Below, in pieces: positions 1-7,669 of a stretch of 63,964 nucleotides of DNA. Each line of letters opens with the position of its first letter. Position 1 is the stretch's first letter. The stretch is from JAJTFW01 sp031421935. Its GTDB lineage: Bacteria; Bacteroidota; Bacteroidia; AKYH767-A; OLB10. Location: positions 1 through 63,964 of the forward strand of contig JANOPQ010000171.1 in assembly GCA_031421935.1 (NCBI GenBank), in the 5' to 3' direction. A program made the position numbers and the translations under genes. Below the pieces are notes generated by a model. It had not been told where the DNA came from. It saw only the letters and a list, made by a program, of their open reading frames with translations, and ran no database searches.

Positions 1-361
1 GTACACGTTGATGTCCATCCTCGTAATGTAAAAATCGAATAATCTCATTTTCAGGAACGTCTACTTCATTAACATTTTTAAAATTAATATGAACACCGAA
101 AACAGATTCAAGGCCTGGAAAAAAGGGTCGCGCTAATTCTTTCTTAGGTCCGAAAATAGGTTTATGAATTTGTTTTAAATAATCAATTAAATACTTTCTT
201 TGCTTTTGTGGCCCAATAACTCCAATATTAATTTGCCCCTTGATTTTATCTCTTAAAAATGGGCCAAACAAGGTGAGTCCATCTCGGGGGTCAGAAGATT
301 TTTGTCCAAAACCAAAAGTCAGATTAGGCTCTTCAATAAAGATTAACTCAGGGTCTTTCAT
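1..361 (-). CDS. Short prokaryotic Argonaute of a SPARTA system (N-terminal part, cut by window edge)
   Basis: About 120 N-terminal residues are present; the rest lies beyond the left edge. The protein opens MKDPELIFIEEPNLTFGFGQ and continues with DPRDGLTLFGPF. This matches, from memory, the start of short Argonautes (MID-PIWI only) that pair with TIR-APAZ partners, such as the Crenotalea protein, which has an IEEP segment followed by a GQK and DARDGLALFGP segment. In that family the Argonaute is catalytically inactive, binds a guide RNA, and on pairing with target DNA triggers the partner NADase. The start codon overlaps the stop of the TIR-APAZ gene as ATGA (358-361), so translation is probably coupled. 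The missing PIWI part cannot be checked for the absence of the catalytic tetrad. Confidence 0.88.
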   Translation of the reverse strand, partial: MKDPELIFIEEPNLTFGFGQKSSDPRDGLTLFGPFLRDKIKGQINIGVIGPQKQRKYLIDYLKQIHKPIFGPKKELARPFFPGLESVFGVHINFKNVNEVDVPENEIIRFLHYEDGHQRV

Positions 362-1785
362 ATTATTTTCTCTTCAATTACAATTTCATCATCCAACTTT
401 TCTTCAACTTCTTCCTCTTCTTCTTCAATAAAAATTTCCTGACGAGTTGAGTCATCAGGATCATAATACCCAACTTCTGACCAGAATAATTCGACATTAT
501 TTTTCATCTTTATCACTGAGGCTTGAGCAATACTTATTTCTATTAACTCATTTTCATTTTTTAAACTATTGATGAATCCAATCAACAAGTCCCGCCATTC
601 TTCATTGAACATTCTCTTGCCTTTTTTTCTCCTATGTGAATGGACAACATCTTTATCTTCCCACGCGTTAAAGCCGTCTTTCGTAAAGACAATATGACTT
701 TTAACTGAAAAACCTAAAATCGGCTCCAATATTGGTCGCACAGATATCGCAAAATGCCATCGACCCAATGTCAAATATTTTCCAAATAGATTCTTTTTTT
801 TGGGTCTTTTAGCTGAGGAAAACGGATAAAAAAAGGAAACTTTTGTATTAGGTAGGCTCTGAAAAGTGTGGTAGTAAGCGATCGATTTATTTGCCAATTC
901 ATACCAGTACAAATGTTTCTGCTTTAGAAAAATGTGAAACGCTCTTTTAAAAAGTTTCTTAAAATGATTTGATGCGTCCTTATGTGTAGGAAAGGACTGT
1001 TTGTCAAAACCCATCAACAGATCTGATGTATTTATTGTATAAATTTCTTCGGGCAGAACTTCTATGCTCACACTTTCTCTTACGACTATAAAATTTAACT
1101 TTCTCTCAAAGGATGAAATGCAATTTCCAATAAGCGATATCGGATAAGTTTGGTTCTGATCGAAAACCGTCTTAGCTTGAGTTTCATTCACGAAACGAGA
1201 AATGTAAAATGTTTCAGGAAAAGAATCTACTCCCCACCAATTCGTGTAAAAAAGTTCCTTCTTAGGGATAATGGGATTTTTAACTGCAAGATTACTTAAA
1301 TACCATTTAGAAAAATCAGTTTGTTTGTCATGCTGATTTGTTTTTATACCATCTTTATTTAGTTTATCAAATAACAATTCCAATCCTTTACCCCAATTGT
1401 CGGTGAAAGAAATTTTGTTAAGTCTATCCGCTCCAATAAATAGATTATGAGCTGAATGATCGATCTTGAGTAAAGTAATGAAGTCGGTTAGTTCGAAGTG
1501 TTGTTTTGCGATGCTCTCTGCAAGGCTAAACTCTTTATAAACTCCGTCCTTTAATTTACCCGCTTGACCATTCAGAAGTATTTTCTCACTATAGACAAGC
1601 AGAAATTTGACGGATTCATTCCTAATAACTAAATCTATTTTTTCCCAAAACTTTTCTCCACCCAATAATTCATTTTTGTCTATCCAAACTTTATAGCCCA
1701 TCAACTCCAAACGCGATGCGAGCCATATTGAAAATTCATTATCATCAGGTGTTGCATGGCTTATGAATATTGTATCTCTCATCAT
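358..1785 (-). CDS. TIR-APAZ protein, NADase effector subunit of SPARTA
   Basis: 475 residues. The N-terminal TIR domain (about 1-150) starts MRDTIFISHATPDD and has the KVWID strand and the segment GVYKEFSLAE. The Glu at about position 85 there aligns with the catalytic Glu of SPARTA TIR domains. The C-terminal part (about 170-450) is APAZ-like, including WHFAISVRPI, SHIVFTKDGFNAW and HSHRRKKGKR. The protein ends in a strongly acidic tail (EEEEEEVEEKLDDE), as in the known family. In the family the TIR domain hydrolyses NAD(P) when the partner Argonaute recognises invader nucleic acid, which kills or arrests the infected cell. The stop overlaps the Argonaute start, and the gene begins 11 bp after the restriction endonuclease. 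Met1 and Met2 are both possible starts. Confidence 0.92.
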   Translation of the reverse strand: MMRDTIFISHATPDDNEFSIWLASRLELMGYKVWIDKNELLGGEKFWEKIDLVIRNESVKFLLVYSEKILLNGQAGKLKDGVYKEFSLAESIAKQHFELTDFITLLKIDHSAHNLFIGADRLNKISFTDNWGKGLELLFDKLNKDGIKTNQHDKQTDFSKWYLSNLAVKNPIIPKKELFYTNWWGVDSFPETFYISRFVNETQAKTVFDQNQTYPISLIGNCISSFERKLNFIVVRESVSIEVLPEEIYTINTSDLLMGFDKQSFPTHKDASNHFKKLFKRAFHIFLKQKHLYWYELANKSIAYYHTFQSLPNTKVSFFYPFSSAKRPKKKNLFGKYLTLGRWHFAISVRPILEPILGFSVKSHIVFTKDGFNAWEDKDVVHSHRRKKGKRMFNEEWRDLLIGFINSLKNENELIEISIAQASVIKMKNNVELFWSEVGYYDPDDSTRQEIFIEEEEEEVEEKLDDEIVIEEKII

Positions 1786-1796
1786 TATAAACTATT

Positions 1797-2732
1797 TTAT
1801 CTAGGTCCCATGAACCTATCTCCATTGAAATGAATCATATGGTCAGGTGAATCAGCCAACCATACTTCCGTCTCCCAAGCAATTTTTTTTGAGTGTTTTT
1901 TAAACTCAGTGAAATCAGGAAATGCAGTCACATAAATTTTACCTGCTTTGCAATTCTTTAAAAATTCTTCGAGTTCAAGAACTCGTTTTGGTGAAACTGG
2001 ACCGTGAGAAGTAACCGCTTCGATTAAAAACAACCAGTTTTTTGCATGATCAAAAATAATAACATCGGGCAATTTACTATGTTGATTTATAGGAACTCCT
2101 AAAAAATTCAGCATTTCTTCGTCAACGTATAAATCCTTTTTGGCAGTATCACCTAAATATAAAACAGAACCACCATTTGCAAAACGAGCTGCAAAATTGT
2201 GAACTATTGCCGCTTGAACTTCATTATGTTTTCCAGAGGATAATTTTAAAGTTTTACCATTGCTGAGTTTAACTGGAATTAAAATTTGCTTTCTCTCTTT
2301 TTTGTATTTTTTTGATAAATCCCCTTCTTCAATTATGAATTTTTCAACTGCTTTTTTCCAATCTTTTGAACCAAAAGTTTTAATTGCATCTAATGCACCT
2401 TGAGTCAATGCATAATGTGCATTTGGGCTGTTTACAGGAAGTTTGGGATTATCAGGATTATAATCAATAATTCTCGCTTGAACAAATTGATGCAATACTT
2501 GTCGGCGAAAAGTTTCTCGAGAATTCGGTGCATATTCTTTTCCGTAAACATCAAATACAAAAGCCATAATTCCTTTTGAAACTTTCTGACTCGTTCTTGT
2601 TGCGTTTATCCATTTATCGCGTGGTTTGACACCACACAACGCTAAAAGCGTATATGCAGAAGTATCATTTTGCTGCTCTTTTGGCAGACCAAGTCCTTTC
2701 AAAATCTTTTTTGCTTCGTCAAGTTTACTCAT
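1797..2732 (-). CDS. BsuBI/PstI-family type II restriction endonuclease
   Basis: 311 residues from the preferred start MSKLDEAKKILKGLGLPKEQ; an upstream in-frame Met at 2762 is less likely, because family members begin near this motif. The N-terminal half is a DNA-binding region with YAPNSRETFRRQ and VNSPNAHYALT, phrases typical of the family. The C-terminal half has a PD-(D/E)xK-like core: LPDVIIFD, then FLIEAVTSHGPVS, with the Asp and Glu 15 residues apart. Family members BsuBI and PstI cut CTGCAG; that this enzyme has the same specificity is inference. The start overlaps the end of the methyltransferase by 8 bp, and the TIR-APAZ gene follows after 11 bp. The gene is full length and looks intact. 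Confidence 0.93.
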   Translation of the reverse strand: MSKLDEAKKILKGLGLPKEQQNDTSAYTLLALCGVKPRDKWINATRTSQKVSKGIMAFVFDVYGKEYAPNSRETFRRQVLHQFVQARIIDYNPDNPKLPVNSPNAHYALTQGALDAIKTFGSKDWKKAVEKFIIEEGDLSKKYKKERKQILIPVKLSNGKTLKLSSGKHNEVQAAIVHNFAARFANGGSVLYLGDTAKKDLYVDEEMLNFLGVPINQHSKLPDVIIFDHAKNWLFLIEAVTSHGPVSPKRVLELEEFLKNCKAGKIYVTAFPDFTEFKKHSKKIAWETEVWLADSPDHMIHFNGDRFMGPR

Positions 2733-4311
2733 ACAGTGTTGTTGAGAGTTCAAATTGTTCAATTACCAATTTATTTGCATTTTCTACTGTAAAATCATTT
2801 GAAAGAATTATGTTATTTCCGATTTCTTTTATAGTTTCAAGTTCAGGCAAAGGTATTTCTCTAAGTTCAGTGGCGCTTACATTTACATTTCCATTAAAAA
2901 TTCGGAAATACGAATCGAATAGTGTACTATTTAACAAAGCGCATAATCCAACGATTTCATTTCTATCCAAATGACCTTTGGGGCGATAAATATAATTTAG
3001 CTTATTCTCGACACCAATATATTCTGATTTAATAAAATTACAGAAATAAGGAGCAGCAATTAAACGACTCTTATCATCCTTAGTACTGAAGCGTCTAAGC
3101 AATATGTAATTTTTATTAGGAATCAGCATCGCTTTTGATTCATTTTCAATACTCACATATTGCCCCTTTTCTGGTTTTAATATTGGCCATTCAAGTATCA
3201 TTTGCCTTACATTATGTAACCAAAAAAGAGGAGCAAGGAATACAGTTCCGTTTACAAAGTTATTATGAATGTATTTCTTACATCTAAATGCTACAACAGG
3301 TCCAGTAGAAATTTGAATATTGTACTTATTCAAATTTCCATTCCAATTTTTAAAAATAGTTAATATTGATTCATCGAAATCACTTGTTGGTAGATAAAGA
3401 ATCTTTTCATTAGAGTAGAGATCAATCAATTCAATTTGCTCGAATATTTTTAATTGCGGTGTGAGAATATCCTTTAATCCTTGAGAAGACGATACAATAA
3501 CTTTGTGATTAGGATTATTCTTTGCCTTTCGTTTTCCTTTAATAATCACAGTTTCTTGCAATACTTTATCTCTGTTAAATGTGTCTTTGCGTGAAACGAA
3601 CAAATGAACATTATCAATTTCTATTAACTTAAAGAAATATTCACGGAACAATTTAAAATAACTTCCCGAAGCGTAACTACGTGGAGTTATAAAAATAAAT
3701 TCTCCGTTCTCTTTTAAAAGCTTTGCAGAAATAGCCATAAAAATTGCATAAATGTTAGGATGCCCATTTATAACACTTTTCGCTACAATAGAGCGTTTAT
3801 CATTGATTGGCAGTTTGAAATATGGCGGATTAGAAATAATAATGTCAAATTGTTCTGCTTTTTCTTTAAATAGATTTCCATTTTCTGAAAGACACATTGC
3901 ATTTTCTAATACAAAGTCATTAGTATCTATCAAATAATAAAAATCAATATTTTTTGATTTTAACCAACCCTTTAAATATTCAAGTGATTTTTTCGACAAA
4001 GGAACCAAATCCTTGTCAGTTTCATAAACAACCAATTCTATTGTTTTTAAAATCTTATATGATACAAGGTGTTCTACTAAGGCACAGGTCAATATTGCAG
4101 TTCCACATCCAGGGTCTAGAATACGCAATGAGGCTTGAGGAGCTTTTGCAAAAGATCCCATTAAAGTTGCAATCTCCATTGGAGTAAAAAACTGACCTTT
4201 TTCCTTTTTATGTTCCTGATTAACTAATGTAGAATAATAAATCCCTAACCTATCAGCAAAATGACTAGGCAACTCGTTCAGAATAAATTGTATAGATTTA
4301 TTATCTATCAT
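2725..4311 (-). CDS. Adenine-specific DNA methyltransferase of the PstI-like R-M system
   Basis: 528 residues. The SAM-binding motif I is LDPGCGTAIL (about 65-74) and the catalytic motif IV is NPPY (161-164, in IIISNPPYFKLP), so it is an N6-adenine methyltransferase of the Eco57I/TaqI-like class. A leading KEKGQFFTPMEIA segment is typical of that class. The C-terminal 200 residues form the target-recognition part. It should protect the host sites that the adjacent endonuclease cuts. It overlaps the controller gene by 11 bp and the endonuclease by 8 bp, so the three are co-transcribed. Length and motifs are complete and no frameshift was seen. Confidence 0.93.
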   Translation of the reverse strand: MIDNKSIQFILNELPSHFADRLGIYYSTLVNQEHKKEKGQFFTPMEIATLMGSFAKAPQASLRILDPGCGTAILTCALVEHLVSYKILKTIELVVYETDKDLVPLSKKSLEYLKGWLKSKNIDFYYLIDTNDFVLENAMCLSENGNLFKEKAEQFDIIISNPPYFKLPINDKRSIVAKSVINGHPNIYAIFMAISAKLLKENGEFIFITPRSYASGSYFKLFREYFFKLIEIDNVHLFVSRKDTFNRDKVLQETVIIKGKRKAKNNPNHKVIVSSSQGLKDILTPQLKIFEQIELIDLYSNEKILYLPTSDFDESILTIFKNWNGNLNKYNIQISTGPVVAFRCKKYIHNNFVNGTVFLAPLFWLHNVRQMILEWPILKPEKGQYVSIENESKAMLIPNKNYILLRRFSTKDDKSRLIAAPYFCNFIKSEYIGVENKLNYIYRPKGHLDRNEIVGLCALLNSTLFDSYFRIFNGNVNVSATELREIPLPELETIKEIGNNIILSNDFTVENANKLVIEQFELSTTLYE

Positions 4312-4609
4312 TTTTACTTTTGATTATAAAATTGATTTTCTTTTCTGCTACTTGCATTGCTTTTAACGCAACTTCTTCATCTCGAACCTCATAAACTAAT
4401 TTGTCACTGAAGAAAGAAATAAGCATCTCATTTTCATCTTTGCCAAAAAATTTAGCAAACCTTTTTACTTGGTCTTTTGTGGGCATTCTTTCATTTCGCT
4501 CAATTTTACTAAGCAAGGCTTGGTCTATTTCTATTTCTGCAGCAACTTGCCTGAGTAAAAGAGATTTCTCTTCCCTAAGTGTTCTAATTATTTCACCTAT
4601 GCTTTTCAA
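4301..4609 (-). CDS. XRE-family regulator, probable R-M controller (C) protein
   Basis: 102 residues. A helix-turn-helix of the lambda-repressor type occupies about 5-60 (IGEIIRTLREEKSLLLRQVA, then IDQALLSKIERNERMPT). The remaining 40 residues are a charged helical tail. As the first gene of an R-M operon, with its reading frame overlapping the methyltransferase, it fits the C-protein pattern, in which a small regulator times methyltransferase and endonuclease expression. An imperfect palindrome lies just upstream of its start (4618-4635). It is a little longer than classical C proteins (about 80 residues). The regulatory role is inferred from context. Confidence 0.85.
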   Translation of the reverse strand: MKSIGEIIRTLREEKSLLLRQVAAEIEIDQALLSKIERNERMPTKDQVKRFAKFFGKDENEMLISFFSDKLVYEVRDEEVALKAMQVAEKKINFIIKSKNDR

Positions 4610-4617
4610 TTTGTTAA

Positions 4618-4635
4618 TAATTGACTAGACAATTA
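4618..4635 (-). promoter_or_regulatory. Candidate C-box operator upstream of the controller gene
   Basis: The 18-bp imperfect palindrome TAATTGACTAGACAATTA lies 9 bp upstream of the controller start. Its arms match perfectly and only the two central flanking bases mismatch. The GACT/AGTC-type core resembles C boxes of R-M systems. A TACATTTG element (Bacteroidota -7 type) lies upstream on the same strand at 4641-4648, so a bound dimer would cover the likely transcription start. No good -33 element was found. Confidence 0.5.
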
Positions 4636-4640
4636 ATGTC

Positions 4641-4648
4641 CAAATGTA
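4641..4648 (-). promoter_or_regulatory. Candidate -7 promoter element for the R-M/SPARTA operon
   Basis: The minus strand reads TACATTTG, matching the Bacteroidota -7 consensus TAnnTTTG, 32 bp upstream of the controller start. The -33 element is weak or absent, which would suit a regulated promoter. Confidence 0.45.
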
Positions 4649-4804
4649 TTAAAAAAAATTACTCTCCATGACAATAATTATTAACAATTTCTTGCGCTGA
4701 AAATGTCTGAAATATTCAACTTCACTTTTTTAATTGGAGGTATAGAAATTTAGATGTATTGACTAAAACCAATTAAATTCGGTAGATATTTTCATAACTC
4801 ATAT

Positions 4805-6007
4805 TCAAGACGCTTGTAAAGCTTTAATTCTCGCTTTAAGTTGCTTCAGAGTAAGAAATTTTCCGTCAAACTTAGTATGTAGCATTCGGTGGCAATTTGC
4901 ACAAACTAAAGCAAGGTCTTTCAATTTAGTTACTCTAATGCCTGGTTGTCCGATTGGACTTAAATGATGACACTCTATAAAATTGAATTGATATGTTTCT
5001 TGAAAAGAGAAAGTGCAAACTTCGCAGTATAAGGTATTACTTTTAATAGCTTGTTGCTTTTTCTCTTTAACAATTTTACGGTTTCTTTCCTTTACTAAAT
5101 GAGCAACAAGTCGCAACTCACCTTCGCTTACTGAAAGTTCAGGGTTTGTTATTTGAAGCTCATTAATAATTGCAGAAGTTGTTGTGGCTGACTGTTGCTC
5201 ACTTGGAACAAAATATTCTTCAAACTTTTGCCAAATGTCAAACTGCAATTCATCAATGTTACCAACATTAGAAATGTTTTCAATTTTGCAAACATTGCCT
5301 TGTGTAATACCCGAAAAGCTCAATCTATCCCACAATGTTTTTGAAACAGGAATAAAATTATCTCTATTTGTTTTTGCAATAATTTTAACTCGTCTGCCAT
5401 AGCGATAATTAACTCTGGTATCGTCTTCAATAAGTACGTTGTCAACTGGTGTAACTAAATGCGTAAAACCAGCAACACCATTTACTTTTTGGTAAACAAG
5501 AATTATTTCGTCAACTGCTGGGCTTAAAACATTGTTCTTATGTTTTGTCGGGACGTGAATAACAAAAGGGTTTTCAGTTAACTGTAAATATGCCTCTCCA
5601 ATTGTTTTGTTTGATACGTTCTTGAACCATACAATGTCTGTAGGTGTAAAGATTTTCTTGGTTTCTTCTTCGCTAAATTGTCGTACAAAAGGCCTTTCAT
5701 TTTCGTCTTTATAAATCTCCCAAATTCCGTGTTCAATAATGTTGTATTTTTCTATTTCACCTCTGTCAGTATTAAATAGAAGATCGTAAGGAGAGTTAGA
5801 ATTTGTCAATCTTGGTTTGTGATTTTCAGGATAATGAATTCTTGAATTGTGATTTACTGAAAGAACTATTATTTGTGCCGTAATTGTATCTTGATTAACA
5901 CCTGTCCATTTACCATTGATATATTCTTTGATTTCCGAATATGAAATTCGTCCTTTGAGATTGTTTACGGCTTCTTTAATCATTTGCCACACATAAGGTC
6001 TTTCCAT
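4805..6007 (-). CDS. HNH endonuclease with N-terminal winged-helix-like domain
   Basis: 400 residues. The N-terminal 100 (YVWQMIKEAV, ISYSEIKEYI, IHYPENHKPR, HGIWEIYKDE) resemble a domain often fused to restriction-type nucleases (DUF7669-like). The middle (about 120-265) is uncharacterised and could be a PUA/EVE-like reader of modified bases; that is a guess from its size and position. The C-terminal HNH domain has CEVC (328-331), ECHHLSP (345-351) and CANCHRMLH (369-377), so both the zinc-ribbon Cys pairs and the catalytic His are present. It lies 195 bp upstream of the R-M controller on the same strand. A role as a type IV-like or accessory defence nuclease is likely but unproven. Confidence 0.85.
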   Translation of the reverse strand: MERPYVWQMIKEAVNNLKGRISYSEIKEYINGKWTGVNQDTITAQIIVLSVNHNSRIHYPENHKPRLTNSNSPYDLLFNTDRGEIEKYNIIEHGIWEIYKDENERPFVRQFSEEETKKIFTPTDIVWFKNVSNKTIGEAYLQLTENPFVIHVPTKHKNNVLSPAVDEIILVYQKVNGVAGFTHLVTPVDNVLIEDDTRVNYRYGRRVKIIAKTNRDNFIPVSKTLWDRLSFSGITQGNVCKIENISNVGNIDELQFDIWQKFEEYFVPSEQQSATTTSAIINELQITNPELSVSEGELRLVAHLVKERNRKIVKEKKQQAIKSNTLYCEVCTFSFQETYQFNFIECHHLSPIGQPGIRVTKLKDLALVCANCHRMLHTKFDGKFLTLKQLKARIKALQAS

Positions 6008-6235
6008 TCTTTAAACTGTTTAATATGTCTGTTGCGCTTCTTGAAATTTCTTCAACATAACATTGCCCCAACGGTAGCAAATAATTTGTATACATCCATA
6101 ACAACCGCAATTATGATCCACCCATCAATCTAACCAAGACAACAAAACTCTTGCGATAATCCTCATTTAATCTTCACTACTTTACGCGAAGATCCTAACT
6201 GCTAAGATTGCAACTATTTTCTTATGTAAGGGTTT

Positions 6236-6925
6236 TCATCTCCAAAAAAATATAGTTGCAAATAAGGCAATAAAGCTACCGATAAGCACTGTGAACATTA
6301 TTATTTTTAAAATGTTGTTCTTTAGTTTAAATTTTTCATCATCAATTATCTTTTGCTCTTCAGTTCTTCTATCTGTCTCTTGTTCGTTTTTGAGTTCTGC
6401 AAATGTTGGTTGTCCTTCAACTTTAAGTCGTCTTAAACAACCAACGTTTATGAGTGAGATTGAAGGAAGGATGAAAGCGTAAAAGCCCCAGCCAGTTGTG
6501 TTTCTATTTTGTCGTCCAGCGATACCTATAACCCAAATCGCAACAACAATTCTTACAAGTAACGCAACCAAAGCAAATTTTGCTTTTGAAGTAAAGAATG
6601 ATTGTTCGTTTTCATATGTGAAAGCACCATTCAGTTTTAAAAACAATGGAGTTAAAAGTAATACAATTCCTGCCATAATTACATCTGTCTCTTTTTCATA
6701 AGTCAAATCATAAATACTTTCAACTTTGATTTGTCTTTTGGGTGGAAGTGGCGGTGGAAGTTTGTTTAAATAGTCAGCTAAATGGGAAATCTCTTTTGCT
6801 TTTGTCCAATCTGAAAGTCCCTCATACCAAATAAGTGTCTCGCCATTGATTTGTAATGGTCGTAACTCGTCAATTGTTATTGGTCCAGATTGTTGTTCGT
6901 TATGTTCGTAATAAAATTCCCTCAT
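6236..6925 (-). CDS. GYF_2 (DUF4339) domain membrane protein
   Basis: 229 residues. Positions 1-50 form a GYF_2 domain: FYYEHNEQQSGPITIDEL followed by LIWYEGLSDWTKA, a typical pattern for this small peptide-binding module. Three or four hydrophobic segments follow (about 82-100, 115-136, 145-162 and 206-228), so the GYF module is probably cytoplasmic and membrane-anchored. A proline run (PPPLPPK) links the two parts. The function is unknown. It sits at the outer part of the defence island, same strand, separated from its neighbours by about 200 bp each side. A general membrane protein unrelated to defence is equally possible. Confidence 0.75.
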   Translation of the reverse strand: MREFYYEHNEQQSGPITIDELRPLQINGETLIWYEGLSDWTKAKEISHLADYLNKLPPPLPPKRQIKVESIYDLTYEKETDVIMAGIVLLLTPLFLKLNGAFTYENEQSFFTSKAKFALVALLVRIVVAIWVIGIAGRQNRNTTGWGFYAFILPSISLINVGCLRRLKVEGQPTFAELKNEQETDRRTEEQKIIDDEKFKLKNNILKIIMFTVLIGSFIALFATIFFWR

Positions 6926-7106
6926 TAAGTCTTTCTGTTATTGTATTCATCTTAAAATTTGCAGTGTCGACATAAGTTCGCAGTTAACGTCCCGCTGGTT
7001 GCGAATAGCCACCCCCCTATTTAATTATAATAAAGTACATTAGGCCAGCCTTTCTCAATTCCGGATGTTAAGCGTAGACTTTATCTAACTTTTAGAATAA
7101 TAATTA

Positions 7107-7553
7107 TTACCATACAATTTTATACCTTGATAATAATTCATCTTTAAATGCTAAGCCTTTCCTAATTCTACTTTCCCATAATTGACATGCACCAACAGAT
7201 ATTGGATGTTGATCTTCTTCTTCAAAAGTAGAATAAACATTTCTTAGCAAAAATGGAAATTTATCTCTGTTAGCAATTAAAAAATCATGTGCTATATTTC
7301 CTAATCCTTTTCCTACTGGTTTAGTTTTAATTGTTTGTATGAAATAATCTCCAGATTTAAATTTTTCTTTGTAGTAAGCATTTGTAGAATATCGTGGATT
7401 ATTCAAATTCCACAATGGCATTAGTATAAGTTCAATTTGCTTTGTATTATTTACAAGATTAATGTAAATTTCTTGTGCAGACGAGTTTTCTCCATTTGAA
7501 ACCTCAAATTCATAAGTTTCAGTATAAGTAAAGGTATCGGTTTTCTTTTCCAA
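7107..7553 (-). CDS. Hypothetical protein, 148 residues
   Basis: Not recognised. It is a soluble protein with no signal peptide or membrane segment. It starts with a Thr- and Glu-rich stretch (KKTDTFTYTETYEFEV) and has a mixed alpha/beta composition. The A+T-rich coding style matches the defence island rather than the EF-G gene that follows. It is flanked by 181 bp and 116 bp of non-coding DNA, so it is probably transcribed alone. It marks the end of the accessory region. Confidence 0.6.
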   Translation of the reverse strand: MEKKTDTFTYTETYEFEVSNGENSSAQEIYINLVNNTKQIELILMPLWNLNNPRYSTNAYYKEKFKSGDYFIQTIKTKPVGKGLGNIAHDFLIANRDKFPFLLRNVYSTFEEEDQHPISVGACQLWESRIRKGLAFKDELLSRYKIVW

Positions 7554-7669
7554 ACAATTAAATTTTAGTATGAGTTAATTACTTTAGGTTTTAGCATAAA
7601 TTATTATATAGCCGAAACTAAACAATTTCGAGTAAATTTTGGCTAACTAACTATTTCACACACCACCCC

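Noticed and set aside
240..431. Small plus-strand ORF over the Argonaute/TIR-APAZ junction
   Set aside because: It is antisense to two well-supported genes and low in complexity. The same applies to other short ORFs opposite recognised genes.
1797..2762. Met at 2762 as the endonuclease start
   Set aside because: Family members start near MSKLDEAKKIL; the extra 10 residues do not fit and would increase the overlap with the methyltransferase.
6926..7106. attC-like integron site (GTTAACG phrase) in the defence island gap
   Set aside because: The core-site pattern GTTRRRY/RYYYAAC and the paired inner sites could not be matched, and no integrase gene is present. The similar gap at 6008-6235 also fails.
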